Positions 18,382 through 27,475 are shown, counted from the first letter of the stretch. The stretch: DNA of 64,000 bases from Nemorincola sp044225795 (GCA_044225795.1 JBGAIF010000008.1:62001-126000); one strand, 5' to 3'. The notes: a model not told the origin generated them from the letters alone. Numbers and translations: made by a program.

Positions 18382-19704
18382 ATGCCGGGGTTTACAGTTG
18401 CGATAGTGGGCAGACCAAATGTAGGTAAATCTACATTATTTAACCGTTTGCTGGAGCAACGAAAGGCTATCGTTGACGATCAGAGTGGTGTGACAAGAGA
18501 CAGACAGTACGGAATAGCCGATTGGAATGGAAAAGTTTTTAATGTAATTGATACGGGTGGATTCGTAGCCGGTTCAGATGATGTGTTTGAAAGGGAGATC
18601 CGCAAGCAGGTTCATATTGCGGTTGATGAGGCCGACCTGATACTCTTTGTTTGCGATACAGCAACCGGCATTACCACCCAGGACGAGGAAATGGCTGATG
18701 TGCTCAGGCGCTCTACCAAGCCTGTACTGTTGGTGGTCAACAAGGTCGATAACTCAGAACGGGCGCTGCTGGCCACCGAATTTTATTCACTTGGCTTTGA
18801 GCATACATTTTTCCTGTCCTCGATCTCCGGTAGCGGCACAGGCGAATTGCTTGATGAAGTAGCCAGCCACATAACCGAGGACGTAGATGTTGTTTTAAGG
18901 GATAAGGAGGGTAACCCGCTGCCAAAGTTTGCGATCATCGGCCAGCCAAATGCAGGAAAATCTACCCTGCTGAATGCCCTCGTGAACCAGGAGCGTACCA
19001 TCGTATCAGATATTGCAGGTACTACCCGCGACACGATACATACACACTATAACCTTTTTGGCAAAGATTTCATATTGATAGATACCGCAGGTATCAGGAA
19101 AAAGAAAAATGTGCATGAGGATCTTGAATTCTACTCAGTCATTAGGGCCATTAAGGCCATGGACGAAGCAGATGTTTGTATGTTGCTCATAGACGCACAG
19201 ACAGGTATGACCGCCCAGGATGTGAGCATATTCAGTCTTGCTGCCCGTAAAGGCAAGGGTGTACTTATCCTGGTGAACAAGTGGGACTTGCTGACAAAAG
19301 AAACCAATACCGCACGCGATTACGAGAAAGAAGTGAAAGAAAGAATTGCCCCCTTCACCGATGTACCGGTGGTATTTGTATCGGCGCTGGAGAAGACACG
19401 TATCTTCCAGGCTATGGAGAAGGCCCTTGAGGTTTATGACAACAGGAGCCGCCGCGTACCTACATCTGTTCTGAATGAAATAATGCTGAAAGAGATAGAG
19501 CGCTACCCTGCTCCTTTCTATCGCGGATACTCTGTGAAGATAAAATTTGTATCACAGGTTCCTACGGCGGTACCTTCATTTGCATTCTTTGCCAACCACC
19601 CGGACGGCGTGAGAGAGCCCTACAAGAACTTTTTGGAGAACAAATTGCGCAGCCACTTTAAGTTTAGCGGCGTGCCATTGAGAATATTTATCAGGAGAAA
19701 ATAG
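18382..19704 (+). CDS. der: Ribosome-assembly GTPase Der (EngA)
   Basis: 440 residues. Two tandem G domains: GRPNVGKST, DTGG and NKVD in the first; GQPNAGKST, DTAG and NKWD in the second. A C-terminal KH-like domain follows (SVKIKFVSQVPTAVPSFAFF, ending LRIFIRRK). It is an essential cytoplasmic GTPase for 50S subunit maturation. rimO starts six bases after its stop and is probably cotranscribed. Confidence 0.98.
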   Translation: MPGFTVAIVGRPNVGKSTLFNRLLEQRKAIVDDQSGVTRDRQYGIADWNGKVFNVIDTGGFVAGSDDVFEREIRKQVHIAVDEADLILFVCDTATGITTQDEEMADVLRRSTKPVLLVVNKVDNSERALLATEFYSLGFEHTFFLSSISGSGTGELLDEVASHITEDVDVVLRDKEGNPLPKFAIIGQPNAGKSTLLNALVNQERTIVSDIAGTTRDTIHTHYNLFGKDFILIDTAGIRKKKNVHEDLEFYSVIRAIKAMDEADVCMLLIDAQTGMTAQDVSIFSLAARKGKGVLILVNKWDLLTKETNTARDYEKEVKERIAPFTDVPVVFVSALEKTRIFQAMEKALEVYDNRSRRVPTSVLNEIMLKEIERYPAPFYRGYSVKIKFVSQVPTAVPSFAFFANHPDGVREPYKNFLENKLRSHFKFSGVPLRIFIRRK

Positions 19705-19710
19705 CCTATT

Positions 19711-21018
19711 GTGAAGACGAGAACTTTAAAGAACGACAAGGTAAATATCATTACACTGGGCTGCTCCAAGAACATGGTGGACAGCGAAGCACTTGGCGGT
19801 CAACTGTCTGCCAACGGCATCAATGTAGCCCACGAAAACAAGAAACTCGATCATAACATCGTCGTTGTAAATACCTGCGGCTTCATTGACAAGGCCAAGG
19901 AAGAAAGTGTGAATACGATACTGGAGCAGGTGGCCCTGAAGAAGAAAGGAAAGCTGGACAAGGTATATATCACCGGATGCCTCAGTGAGCGCTACCGAAA
20001 CGACCTGATGAATGAGATACCGGAAGTGGACGCATGGTTTGGGACCATGGAATTGCCACTGATACTCAAACAATTCAATGCAGACTACAAGTCAGAATTG
20101 GTTGGTGAGCGACTATTAAGTACCCCTAAGCACTATGCCTATCTCAAAATATCTGAAGGCTGTAACCGTACCTGCTCTTTCTGTGCCATACCGCTCATGC
20201 GTGGTGGTCATGTATCTAAGACCATTGAAGAAATAGTAGCTGAAGCAAAGCACCTTGTAACTATGGGTGTAAAAGAGATCATGCTCATAGCCCAGGAACT
20301 TACTTACTATGGTATTGATATCTATAAGAAGAGAGCCCTTTCCGACCTCCTAAAGCATCTCTCAGACGTCGAAGGCCTGGCCTGGATCCGTCTGCACTAT
20401 GCATATCCCCATAAGTTTCCGCTGGAAGTTCTGGATGTGATGCGCGAAAGAGAGAATATCTGTAACTATCTCGACATGCCGCTGCAGCATATCTCAGACC
20501 CTATGCTGAAGGCAATGAAACGCCATACTACCCGTAAGGAGATCACAGACCTTATTGCCAATGTGCGCGACCGTGTGCCGGGCATCTGCATTCGCACCAC
20601 GCTTATAGCAGGTTTCCCCGGTGAAACAAGGGATGATGTTGAAGACCTGAAACAATTCCTTACCGATACACGCCTCGACCGTGTCGGCATCTTCACCTAT
20701 TCGCACGAAGAGAACACCACTGCCTACCAGCTCGAAGACAATATTCCGGCGGAAGAAAAAGAAGCACGTGCGCAGGAGATAATGGAACTGCAGCAGGAAA
20801 TATCCTATGAAAAGAACCAGGAGAAGATAGGCAATACCTACAAGGTGATAGTGGATAAGAAAGAAGCCGGCCGCTACCTGGCACGTACAGAATTCGATAG
20901 CGTAGAGGTAGATAATGAGGTGGTCATCCACAGTTCAAAAGCATTGCCCATCGGCGATTTTGTGAATGTGAAGATCACTAAGGCATTCGACTACGATCTT
21001 GAAGGTGAAGTTGTATAA
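19711..21018 (+). CDS. rimO: Ribosomal protein S12 methylthiotransferase RimO
   Basis: 435 residues; starts with GTG six bases after der. The N-terminal MTTase domain has its three cluster cysteines in LGCSKNMVDSE, NTCGF and GCLSERY. The radical-SAM motif is CNRTCSFCAIP, followed by DYLDMPLQHI, and a TRAM domain at the C-terminus (EGEVV). It adds a methylthio group to the conserved Asp of ribosomal protein S12 using two SAM molecules and two 4Fe-4S clusters. GCSKN and PLQH favour RimO over MiaB. Confidence 0.97.
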   Translation: MKTRTLKNDKVNIITLGCSKNMVDSEALGGQLSANGINVAHENKKLDHNIVVVNTCGFIDKAKEESVNTILEQVALKKKGKLDKVYITGCLSERYRNDLMNEIPEVDAWFGTMELPLILKQFNADYKSELVGERLLSTPKHYAYLKISEGCNRTCSFCAIPLMRGGHVSKTIEEIVAEAKHLVTMGVKEIMLIAQELTYYGIDIYKKRALSDLLKHLSDVEGLAWIRLHYAYPHKFPLEVLDVMRERENICNYLDMPLQHISDPMLKAMKRHTTRKEITDLIANVRDRVPGICIRTTLIAGFPGETRDDVEDLKQFLTDTRLDRVGIFTYSHEENTTAYQLEDNIPAEEKEARAQEIMELQQEISYEKNQEKIGNTYKVIVDKKEAGRYLARTEFDSVEVDNEVVIHSSKALPIGDFVNVKITKAFDYDLEGEVV

Positions 21019-21021
21019 TGA

Positions 21022-21546
21022 TCACTTCGCCCTCCCCATGTGAAAGTCCTCTGACTGTCGTTTACCATCCACTATTCCGGCAATAGATGCCACAAGTGAG
21101 TCATTGTTGATCCTGGTATAAGATATTTCCTGGGGAAAGTCATGCGCGGAATTCTCAAAGATCATCTTATCCCCTGTCATAGATCTCATCCTGAAGGATA
21201 CAGGCTTACCACCATTCTGGTTCCTGACCGTAGGGACGTAATATACTTCCGCTCCTTTTTGTTGCAATTCGATCGTCTCATAAGATACGGTATCCTTTCC
21301 CTTCATCGTATAGCTATACCCAGTGTAAACGGTATCACTATGCTTTTCCCATACTTCAGTTATCGTTTCGTCGCCTATCACATGTATCCACTTGCCTATC
21401 AGCCAGGCCGCCTTCTCTATCTCCCTGTTCACCATAGCAGGCCCTTCCGGCGCTCTTACGCCTCCGTTGGACTCGTGGGTAGCATTGACACAGCCCGAGC
21501 AAAGAGCAAATAATAGAACTATATCTGTAAATAGACCTTTTCTCAT
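21022..21546 (-). CDS. Lipoprotein, DUF6265-like
   Basis: 174 residues. The signal peptide ends in a lipobox (LFALCSGC), so it is probably an outer-membrane lipoprotein. The body has AAWLIGKWIHVIGDETITEVWEKHSD, like the small lipocalin-like domain of DUF6265 proteins, and ends FHMGRAK. No function is known. It is convergent with rimO, with three bases between them. Confidence 0.65.
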   Translation of the reverse strand: MRKGLFTDIVLLFALCSGCVNATHESNGGVRAPEGPAMVNREIEKAAWLIGKWIHVIGDETITEVWEKHSDTVYTGYSYTMKGKDTVSYETIELQQKGAEVYYVPTVRNQNGGKPVSFRMRSMTGDKMIFENSAHDFPQEISYTRINNDSLVASIAGIVDGKRQSEDFHMGRAK

Positions 21547-21561
21547 AGCATGAAATTTAAA

Positions 21562-21587
21562 AAGGCTGCCTCGTACGAAGCAGCCTT
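21562..21587. terminator. Terminator between BI-1 gene and lipoprotein gene
   Basis: An 8-bp GC-rich stem (AAGGCTGC with GCAGCCTT), 10-base loop, and T-rich sequence on the minus-strand side. It serves the BI-1 gene that ends at 21609. Confidence 0.6.
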
Positions 21588-21608
21588 AGCAATATAACTA
21601 TTTTTTGT

Positions 21609-22373
21609 CTAGTCTCTCCTGTTACCAAAAAGCCGGAGCAACATAAGGAACAGGTTAATGAAATCGAGGTAAAGGCTCAACGCACCAACTATTGCCAGCT
21701 TGCGGGTATCACCCACAGCAGCAGCACCCTGGTATTCTATACCCATACCTATTCTTTTCAGCTTCTGCACATCATATGCGGTAAGGCCGGTAAATACCGC
21801 TACACCCACAATACTAATGATATAATCAAGACTTGAACTGCCAATGAACCAGTTGATCAGGGAAGCTATCACAATACCTATCAATCCCATCATGAGCAGG
21901 CGTCCGAAAGAAGTAAGGTCCTTGTCCGTTGTGTAACCCATTACGGCCATCACACCAAACATAGCTGCCGCTGAAGCAAAACAACCCAGCACAGAGCCTG
22001 CAGTATAAGCCAGCAATATTACGCTAAGGCTCATACCCATTGTAGCGGCATAAAGCAGGTAGAACACCGTCATCATTGTAGTGGACAGTCTGTTGATGGC
22101 GAATGTCATAAGCAGCACAAAAGCCAGGGGTGCGAAGGAAATGATCATGCCAAGCCCCGACAGCCCAACACCTTTAGCTGTTTGTGTGTACATAAGGCTG
22201 CTGAACGACGGATTGGTGGCAAATAAGAACGCGAATAGCGTAGAGATACCAAGCGCCAGGAACATCCAGGCAAAAACATTGGCCATGAATTTTTTGGCAA
22301 CAACGCCGGTACGCGCCGTCTGGTGGCTATCCAGTACAGTGTAATTCGAAAACTCCTGATTGTAATTATCCAT
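21609..22373 (-). CDS. Bax inhibitor-1/YccA family membrane protein
   Basis: 254 residues with seven hydrophobic helices. Family features include FMANVFAWMFLALGIS near the start, LTAYDVQKLKRIGMG and ALSLYLDFINLFLMLLRLFG at the end. Homologues are inner-membrane, pH-sensitive calcium leak channels or protease modulators. It has its own terminator, and a TATCTTTA-like -7 element lies within 60 bases upstream. Confidence 0.92.
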   Translation of the reverse strand: MDNYNQEFSNYTVLDSHQTARTGVVAKKFMANVFAWMFLALGISTLFAFLFATNPSFSSLMYTQTAKGVGLSGLGMIISFAPLAFVLLMTFAINRLSTTMMTVFYLLYAATMGMSLSVILLAYTAGSVLGCFASAAAMFGVMAVMGYTTDKDLTSFGRLLMMGLIGIVIASLINWFIGSSSLDYIISIVGVAVFTGLTAYDVQKLKRIGMGIEYQGAAAVGDTRKLAIVGALSLYLDFINLFLMLLRLFGNRRD

Positions 22374-22504
22374 TTTGATCTTTAATTGTTATGTAAAGTT
22401 AAAGATATAACGTGAAACGCGTATTGCGGAAATTTGGTTTTAACTTTTTGTAAATCAGGCATATCAGCCTTATTATCTTTATCTTCACGAACTTAAAAGG
22501 ATAT

Positions 22505-22954
22505 ATGAAGAATATTCACGAGCAGGCCACACTACAGGAAATACTGACGCGCATTGACACCCTTTCTCCGGCTACACAACGCCAGTGGGGTAAGATGAAT
22601 GTATCACAAATGCTGGCTCATTGCGCCAATGCACTTGAGGTGAACCTTGGCGACAAGGTATATAAACGCGGCCTTGCCGGCAGGTTATTCGGCAGGCTGG
22701 CCAAAAGATCGATCGTTGGCCCAAAGCCATTCAAGCAGGGATTGCCCACCGACCCCAACTTCGTGATCGCAAATACCCGTGAATTTGACATGGAGAAACA
22801 AAGATTAGTATCACTGATAAAACGCCTTTCCGCTTCCGACCCGCAACTCCTTGCGGCCAATGCACACCCGTTCTTTGGGCCTATGACCGCCGGAGAATGG
22901 AATATACTCAACTACAAGCACCTCGATCATCACCTTCGCCAGTTCGGGGCATAG
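22505..22954 (+). CDS. DUF1569 protein, DinB-like fold
   Basis: 149 residues. QWGKMNVSQMLAHCANALEV and LNYKHLDHHLRQFGA place His residues as in the metal site of DinB/DUF1569 four-helix bundles. These may be metal-dependent, thiol-linked enzymes; the substrate is unknown. It is cytoplasmic with no signal peptide, and its stop abuts the stop of the next convergent gene. Confidence 0.8.
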   Translation: MKNIHEQATLQEILTRIDTLSPATQRQWGKMNVSQMLAHCANALEVNLGDKVYKRGLAGRLFGRLAKRSIVGPKPFKQGLPTDPNFVIANTREFDMEKQRLVSLIKRLSASDPQLLAANAHPFFGPMTAGEWNILNYKHLDHHLRQFGA

Positions 22955-23875
22955 TTAGTAAATAACATCCATTACAAACTTTACACGCTCCCTTTTCCGG
23001 GAGATGATGTGCCAGTTGCCATCATAGCTGATATAAACAGGATATAGCTTGCCGCCTATCTGCGTGGTCCGTACCCGCATGGTAACATCGAAATCATAGA
23101 ACAGAGTATGATATGATAACGAATAATCACGGGCCACAATGCTATAATCCGTCTTTCTGAACCAGGTGGTCAGCTCATTATAGATCACGTTGCTGGCGTA
23201 TTCTTTTTTGGGTAGTATTCTGAACACATAACAGGGAGTCCCATCCTTATTTTCAACTGCTATCCTGAAATCATACTTTCCGGCCTCATCCTCATCAAAG
23301 ACCGAGGCTCTCCTGCCTGTAAATGGTATGCCACCAACTTTCGAGCCGGGATTGAAAATAAGCTGTTTCAGGTCCTGTATGTTCTTCTCGACCCTGCTTT
23401 TGCCGGCTATATCCAGTGAACCCGCAACAATGTCGCTCTCATTGCATACCGGCTTCCTAGCAAAGAAAAGATTGTCATACAATTGCGCGGTATAATAGTA
23501 ATAGGAACCATTCTTTTTGTACATATCCCCGGTCACTTTCTCTTCTGCCACAAACGTTTGCCGGCATTTACCATTTATTGTCTGGCTGGTGTGGCTGTAC
23601 AAAGTTGCGGACACATTGCCATCCTTATCAAAACACCGGATATCGTTCACTGCTTTATACGGAATGAAATGCAGGCTTTTGAATGCCTTGTAGAAGGTCG
23701 TATCACCCTGCACTCGCCTGATGAACGCCTGCACATCAAATCCGCTCTGCACAACAAAGGAGTCCATTTGTATCGGCTCCCTGAAAATACTGGCGGCAGT
23801 ATCGTACTGCTGTGCTATGCCGGCATATGACAGCAGAAGAGAAAAAAGGAATAAATATGATATCGGCTTTTTCAA
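22955..23875 (-). CDS. Secreted protein of unknown function
   Basis: 306 residues. A clear signal peptide (MKKPISYLFLFSLLLSYAGIAQ) precedes a beta-rich body. The second half (TTWFRKTDYSIVARDYSLS, then KLYPVYISYDGNWHII) resembles the outer-membrane-lipoprotein-sorting-like or DUF-type beta sheets often found in Bacteroidota exported proteins. I do not recognise the family. It lies five bases downstream of ispD on the same strand and may be cotranscribed. Confidence 0.7.
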   Translation of the reverse strand: MKKPISYLFLFSLLLSYAGIAQQYDTAASIFREPIQMDSFVVQSGFDVQAFIRRVQGDTTFYKAFKSLHFIPYKAVNDIRCFDKDGNVSATLYSHTSQTINGKCRQTFVAEEKVTGDMYKKNGSYYYYTAQLYDNLFFARKPVCNESDIVAGSLDIAGKSRVEKNIQDLKQLIFNPGSKVGGIPFTGRRASVFDEDEAGKYDFRIAVENKDGTPCYVFRILPKKEYASNVIYNELTTWFRKTDYSIVARDYSLSYHTLFYDFDVTMRVRTTQIGGKLYPVYISYDGNWHIISRKRERVKFVMDVIY

Positions 23876-23880
23876 CCCTG

Positions 23881-24573
23881 TTAAGAGTGTACCTTATTAC
23901 GTGCGTTCAGCAGCACCTCAGCTATGGTCATATCCTCCGGTATCGTGATCTTTATATTATCATGAAGCCCATCTATCAGGTGCACAGTGGTCCCGTTTGC
24001 CTCCACCACTGTTGCCTCATCGGTAAATGATGGCTGGTATGCCTGTTTAAATGCCGGTAGTATGATCTCCGTCCTGAATGTCTGCGGAGTTTGTATCACC
24101 CTGAGCTGATCACGGTTCACCGGCCGGGAAGAATCACCGTCCACCACACGCACACTCTCCGCAATAGGCACAGCGGGTATGGCGCTGCCTAGGTCGACAG
24201 CCTGGTCATAACACCTGCGTATCAGGTCGTCAGATATCAATGGGCGTGCCCCGTCGTGCACAAATACAATGCCGTCATTGTTTACCTTCTGAAGCCCGTT
24301 CTGCACACTATGAAAGCGTGTCTCACCGCCGGGCACAACCGTCACCTCGATATCACCGATATATGACCTCAGCACGGTCTGCGCGCTCTTCAACTGGTCT
24401 GTGGGCAGCACCAGTATGATCTTTATGCCGGGTATCGCTGCTGCGAAAGCCTCGATCGCATAGCACAACAAGGGTTTGCCAAGGAATGGCAGAAACTGCT
24501 TAGGGATAGGGCTACCCATGCGGGTGCCCTTACCACCCGCTACGATCACCACGTATTTTTTTACTTCGGTCAT
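23881..24573 (-). CDS. ispD: 2-C-methyl-D-erythritol 4-phosphate cytidylyltransferase
   Basis: 230 residues. The nucleotide loop is VVIVAGGKGTRMGSPIPKQF, followed by VFVHDGARPLISDDL, VPIAESVRVVDG and QTPQTFRTEIILPAF, ending in the family tail HDNIKITIPEDMTIAEVLL. It joins CTP and MEP to give CDP-ME in the non-mevalonate isoprenoid pathway. It is probably in an operon with the secreted protein downstream. Confidence 0.96.
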   Translation of the reverse strand: MTEVKKYVVIVAGGKGTRMGSPIPKQFLPFLGKPLLCYAIEAFAAAIPGIKIILVLPTDQLKSAQTVLRSYIGDIEVTVVPGGETRFHSVQNGLQKVNNDGIVFVHDGARPLISDDLIRRCYDQAVDLGSAIPAVPIAESVRVVDGDSSRPVNRDQLRVIQTPQTFRTEIILPAFKQAYQPSFTDEATVVEANGTTVHLIDGLHDNIKITIPEDMTIAEVLLNARNKVHS

Positions 24574-24642
24574 TTCACTTCTTTATCGGTAAAACTGCCC
24601 GATAAAATTACTGTAAACTTATACCATAATGTAATAAAAAAA

Positions 24643-25062
24643 TTACCAATACAAGCCCTCTTTTATACGTTGCTGTTTTACAAACTCGGTACCAAACGTC
24701 AGTTTCTTTGCTGCTGGGGCCTTACTGTCTATCATTCGCCAGAAGGGGGCTATTTTTTTAACAGGCTTTCCGGCCATGTATTCTTCATAGGCTGCTTCCG
24801 CTACTATCCGTAGAAATATCCCCGATGTAATGGGGCATGTATATTCCGCCCCATGCTCTGCTGCCAGGTCTTTTCTCATTTGCTGCAGCCCGGTATGCAC
24901 GCCTTCCGGTATATGCCGTATATATTCGTCCACGATCTCGGGAGTCGAAATATACATGGTAGCACCCTCGGGTATATCAGCAAACCTCTTCGCCACCCTT
25001 TCCACCTTATCCGGGTGTCCGTTGTGCAGTTTTTCCTGCCATGTCTTACGTCTGTAAGCCAT
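24643..25062 (-). CDS. MGMT/ATL-like small protein without the acceptor Cys
   Basis: 139 residues. The segment YIRHIPEGVHTGLQQMRKDL, then FLRIVAEAAYEEY and PFWRMID, tracks the DNA-binding winged helix of O6-alkylguanine transferases (..IP.G.v..., then PCHRV). However, PCHR is replaced by PFWR, so no methyl-accepting cysteine is present, as in ATL proteins. A damage-recognition role is inferred from the pattern only. Its own -7 element lies 15 bases upstream. Confidence 0.5.
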   Translation of the reverse strand: MAYRRKTWQEKLHNGHPDKVERVAKRFADIPEGATMYISTPEIVDEYIRHIPEGVHTGLQQMRKDLAAEHGAEYTCPITSGIFLRIVAEAAYEEYMAGKPVKKIAPFWRMIDSKAPAAKKLTFGTEFVKQQRIKEGLYW

Positions 25063-25076
25063 AATATTTCTTTACA

Positions 25077-25084
25077 CAAAGATA
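25077..25084 (-). promoter_or_regulatory. -7 element TATCTTTG of the MGMT-like gene
   Basis: Minus-strand TAnnTTTG match, 14 bases before the ATG at 25062. Confidence 0.55.
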
Positions 25085-25119
25085 CAAAAGACGTATCTCC
25101 TAACACTGACCATCATCAG

Positions 25120-25869
25120 CTATACATCCGCGCCATGATGCGGCTCTATCATAGGCACATCGCCAAAACGCCGCTTGAAGGCCTTCCGTTTGCGCGAATG
25201 ATAGATACCCATTACAGGGCCCAGCAGACCATAAACGATGTAGCAGAGGTTTACATTGTTCGGGTTGCCGCGCATCACATAGGCGATAGCAACCGCCGTC
25301 AGCGAAGCTAACCCCGGGATGAGAAAGCCCCAGGCATACCCCTTCGTTTCAAACTTCTCAATCTCGGTAAGTGCTATCTCCTCCGACTGCGCAAGCGCAT
25401 TCCGGTACATAGCGAAGTACAGTATGCCCACCAGAGCAAACCCACCATTATACAACATTACCAACGGAGCATAATCAACAGCTCTTATCTCGTATCCACG
25501 TCCGATAACCGACAAACCTATCAGGAATTTGAGAGGATATACAAACCCCAACACCACAAACAGCAGCATCCCGTTAAGCGTGAGCGTAAGCCGGTCGTGC
25601 AGGCCATACCTCCTGAAGAACTTATACTGCGACCGCCATATCCAGAACATGATCATAAAACAGATAACAAAAGGTATCAGCCCCACCATAGAACCCAGCA
25701 ACTCTTCCGAACTCTTAGGCACCTCTAATGATATAATGAGCAGGCTGATGGCAAAACCGAACACGGCATCACTCAGCGCCTCTATTCGGGTGATATCATG
25801 GCTGCGCCACCTCACCTTTTCCTTATCCTTAGAGCCCCTGCCTGAAAAATATTTACGGATCATAGACAT
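25120..25869 (-). CDS. TMEM175/DUF1211-family potassium channel-like protein
   Basis: 249 residues and six hydrophobic helices. The family hallmark is in the first helix: RIEALSDAVFGFAISLLIISLEV (compare RxxxFSDxV). Bacterial TMEM175 proteins form tetrameric potassium channels in the inner membrane. The second half (VIGRGYEIRAVDYAPLVMLYN onward) is more divergent. It stands alone between the MGMT-like gene and tRNA-Pro. Confidence 0.82.
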   Translation of the reverse strand: MSMIRKYFSGRGSKDKEKVRWRSHDITRIEALSDAVFGFAISLLIISLEVPKSSEELLGSMVGLIPFVICFMIMFWIWRSQYKFFRRYGLHDRLTLTLNGMLLFVVLGFVYPLKFLIGLSVIGRGYEIRAVDYAPLVMLYNGGFALVGILYFAMYRNALAQSEEIALTEIEKFETKGYAWGFLIPGLASLTAVAIAYVMRGNPNNVNLCYIVYGLLGPVMGIYHSRKRKAFKRRFGDVPMIEPHHGADV

Positions 25870-25955
25870 GCGTTTACCACCAAAATAACAAAATGCGCCG
25901 AAAAAACACCCATGGGCTTTTTACCGGGAATCATTAATTTAGTTTTCCGTTTTTG

Positions 25956-26029
25956 CGGGATGTAGCGCAGCCCGGTAGCGCACTACGTTCGGGACGTAGG
26001 GGCCGCTGGTTCGAATCCAGTCATCCCGA
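25956..26029 (+). tRNA. tRNA-Pro(CGG)
   Basis: 74 nt. The acceptor is CGGGATG with CATCCCG, the D arm lies in GCGCAGCCCGGTAGCGC, the anticodon stem is CTACG/CGTAG with loop TTCGGGA, and the T arm is CTGG TTCGAAT CCAG. No CCA is encoded. Its 3' end (GGTTCGAA, then TCCAGTCATCCCGAC) is partly copied three times downstream. Confidence 0.95.
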
Positions 26030-26033
26030 CATA

Positions 26034-26069
26034 CAAAAAGCAGTTCGAACGAACTGCTTTTTGTTTTTT
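26034..26069 (+). terminator. tRNA-Pro terminator
   Basis: A 14-bp perfect stem (26034-26047 with 26050-26063), a very tight loop and a run of T. Confidence 0.85.
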
Positions 26070-26094
26070 GTGTACTTTTGTACAAATTTGCAAT

Positions 26095-26292
26095 ATGAAA
26101 GGAGTGAGCTATTTAACTGATGATCAAAATCACAAGAAGGCCGTTGTAATTGAAATGACTACATTGGAACGTTATACACAAGACCTTGAAGATCTTTTGG
26201 ATGGACTGATTGCAGAATCCCGAAAAAATGATGAAAAAATACCATTAAAAAGAGTAATCAGCAACCTTAAGAAAGCCGGGAAACTCAAATGA
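26095..26292 (+). CDS. Antitoxin of a RelB/Phd-like type II system
   Basis: 65 residues from the ATG at 26095; a promoter-like AAATTTG lies nine bases upstream. It begins MKGVSYLTDDQNHKKAVVIE, like prevent-host-death or RelB-type antitoxins, and has a charged helical C-terminus for wrapping the toxin. It overlaps the toxin gene by four bases (ATGA). It is the first gene after tRNA-Pro, within the repeat-bounded accessory segment. Confidence 0.85.
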   Translation: MKGVSYLTDDQNHKKAVVIEMTTLERYTQDLEDLLDGLIAESRKNDEKIPLKRVISNLKKAGKLK

Positions 26293-26549
26293 AGTGTTAC
26301 GAAGTTGTTTTCTCAAAACGAGCGGAAAAAGACCTTGAGAAACTTCCCGGAAAAGTCGTCGAGAAAATCATTCCCGTTATTATTTCACTTGAGGAAAATC
26401 CCAGGCCATCCGGCTGCAAAAAGTTGAAAGGATACGCTGACTTATGGCGAATTCGAATCGGTAATTATCGCGTTATTTATTCCATCGAAGATAAAATACT
26501 GCTTGTAGACATAAGAGAAATAGGAGACCGTAAGAATATATACGAATAA
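26289..26549 (+). CDS. RelE/ParE-family toxin
   Basis: 86 residues. YEVVFSKRAEKDLEKLP at the start and KLKGYADLWRIRIGNYRVIY, ending IREIGDRKNIYE, are classic RelE/StbE features. It would act as a ribosome-dependent mRNA interferase (or, if ParE-like, on gyrase) and be held inactive by the upstream antitoxin. Repeat unit A begins four bases after its stop. Confidence 0.92.
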   Translation: MKCYEVVFSKRAEKDLEKLPGKVVEKIIPVIISLEENPRPSGCKKLKGYADLWRIRIGNYRVIYSIEDKILLVDIREIGDRKNIYE

Positions 26550-26552
26550 CAT

Positions 26553-26697
26553 CTTCGAACATCGTCCAATCAAGCCATCCGCGAAATTACCCGTTTTGGA
26601 CAGTTCCTACCAGTAATGGCTCAATCTTACTCAAAAGGGAATGAAACGCTATCAAGTCTTTAATAAACTTGTTCGAAAAGTGTCCAGCCATCCCGAC
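26553..26697 (+). repeat. Repeat unit A (145 bp)
   Basis: The most diverged of three co-linear units. It starts TTCGAAC..GTCCA and ends GTTCGAAAAGTGTCCAG, then CCATCCCGAC. The end mimics the tRNA-Pro 3' end with an insertion after TTCGAA. It directly follows the toxin gene. Confidence 0.75.
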
Positions 26698-26705
26698 TAT
26701 TTACG

Positions 26706-26750
26706 AAAGTGAACAAACTTTTACGATTCTGTAAGTTTGTTCACTTTTTT
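26706..26750 (+). terminator. Terminator hairpin after unit A
   Basis: A 15-bp stem AAAGTGAACAAACTT with AAGTTTGTTCACTTT, 12-base loop and T run. It is nearly identical to the hairpin at 27431. Confidence 0.8.
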
Positions 26751-26819
26751 ATTTGTTCTTTTACAATTTTTTCGGAGATCTGAGTTCGAACAATATTCAA
26801 ATGAGCCAATTTCGGACGG

Positions 26820-27230
26820 TCATTTTCGAATAATCGGACTGCCAGCGATATGAACAGTGTCTACGATCTTTGCAAGGGTAAAGTTTCCAATTAATGCCTT
26901 TGAGACTTTAAACTTAGCAACGATGGTGTAGTTCTTTTCCTTCATAATAAAGGGCGATTCAGGCCACAATTTCTTGCGATCATTCGTATCAACATATAGC
27001 CATTCTATTTTATCGTCATTCAAATAAACTCGGACATTTCCATTTCTGTATTCGAGATAATTTCTAACCGCGTCATCAAACCCAAGATCAATCATTTGAT
27101 ATTTTATTTCAGCTTTTAAGAATTGAGGAGCACTTATCGGAATGCGATAAATGACTGTAGGCTTCCAAGCCACGATGGCGAGTAGCAACATAAAAACGAT
27201 GAGGATGACTTTTTTCTTGTTGCCTTTCAT
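26820..27230 (-). CDS. Small membrane-anchored protein of unknown function
   Basis: 136 residues. One N-terminal membrane helix (VILIVFMLLLAIVAW) after a Lys-rich start, then a beta-rich exported domain. I do not recognise the family. It is read against its neighbours and lies between repeat units A and B. Base composition is AT-richer than in the surrounding housekeeping genes, which fits the accessory segment. Confidence 0.65.
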   Translation of the reverse strand: MKGNKKKVILIVFMLLLAIVAWKPTVIYRIPISAPQFLKAEIKYQMIDLGFDDAVRNYLEYRNGNVRVYLNDDKIEWLYVDTNDRKKLWPESPFIMKEKNYTIVAKFKVSKALIGNFTLAKIVDTVHIAGSPIIRK

Positions 27231-27274
27231 AGCTAATATTCAGATGCAAGAAAGCAATTATTCCATAAATGATA

Positions 27275-27421
27275 GTTCGATAGTTGTCCAGCCAACCACC
27301 GGCATGTATTTGCCAGTTCTTTCCAGTTGTTCCTTATACTTCCCCAATCATCCCTAAAAGTGCGTTAAAAAGCCAGCAAGTCCTTGATAAACTGGTTCGA
27401 AAGTTGTCCAGTCTCCCCGAC
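27275..27421 (+). repeat. Repeat unit B (147 bp)
   Basis: About four-fifths identical to unit C by eye. It starts GTTCGATAGTTGTCCAG and ends GGTTCGAAAGTTGTCCAG, then TCTCCCCGAC. So a direct copy of the same ~17-bp word bounds the unit. The stretch 27231-27578 has no gene and holds this unit, a hairpin and a tRNA T-arm remnant. Confidence 0.85.
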
Positions 27422-27430
27422 CATTTTACG

Positions 27431-27475
27431 AAAGTGAACAAACTTTTACGATTTTGAAGGTTTGTTCACTTTTTT
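27431..27475 (+). terminator. Terminator hairpin after unit B
   Basis: A 13-bp stem (27431-27443 with 27460-27472) followed by T; a near copy of the hairpin at 26706. Confidence 0.8.
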
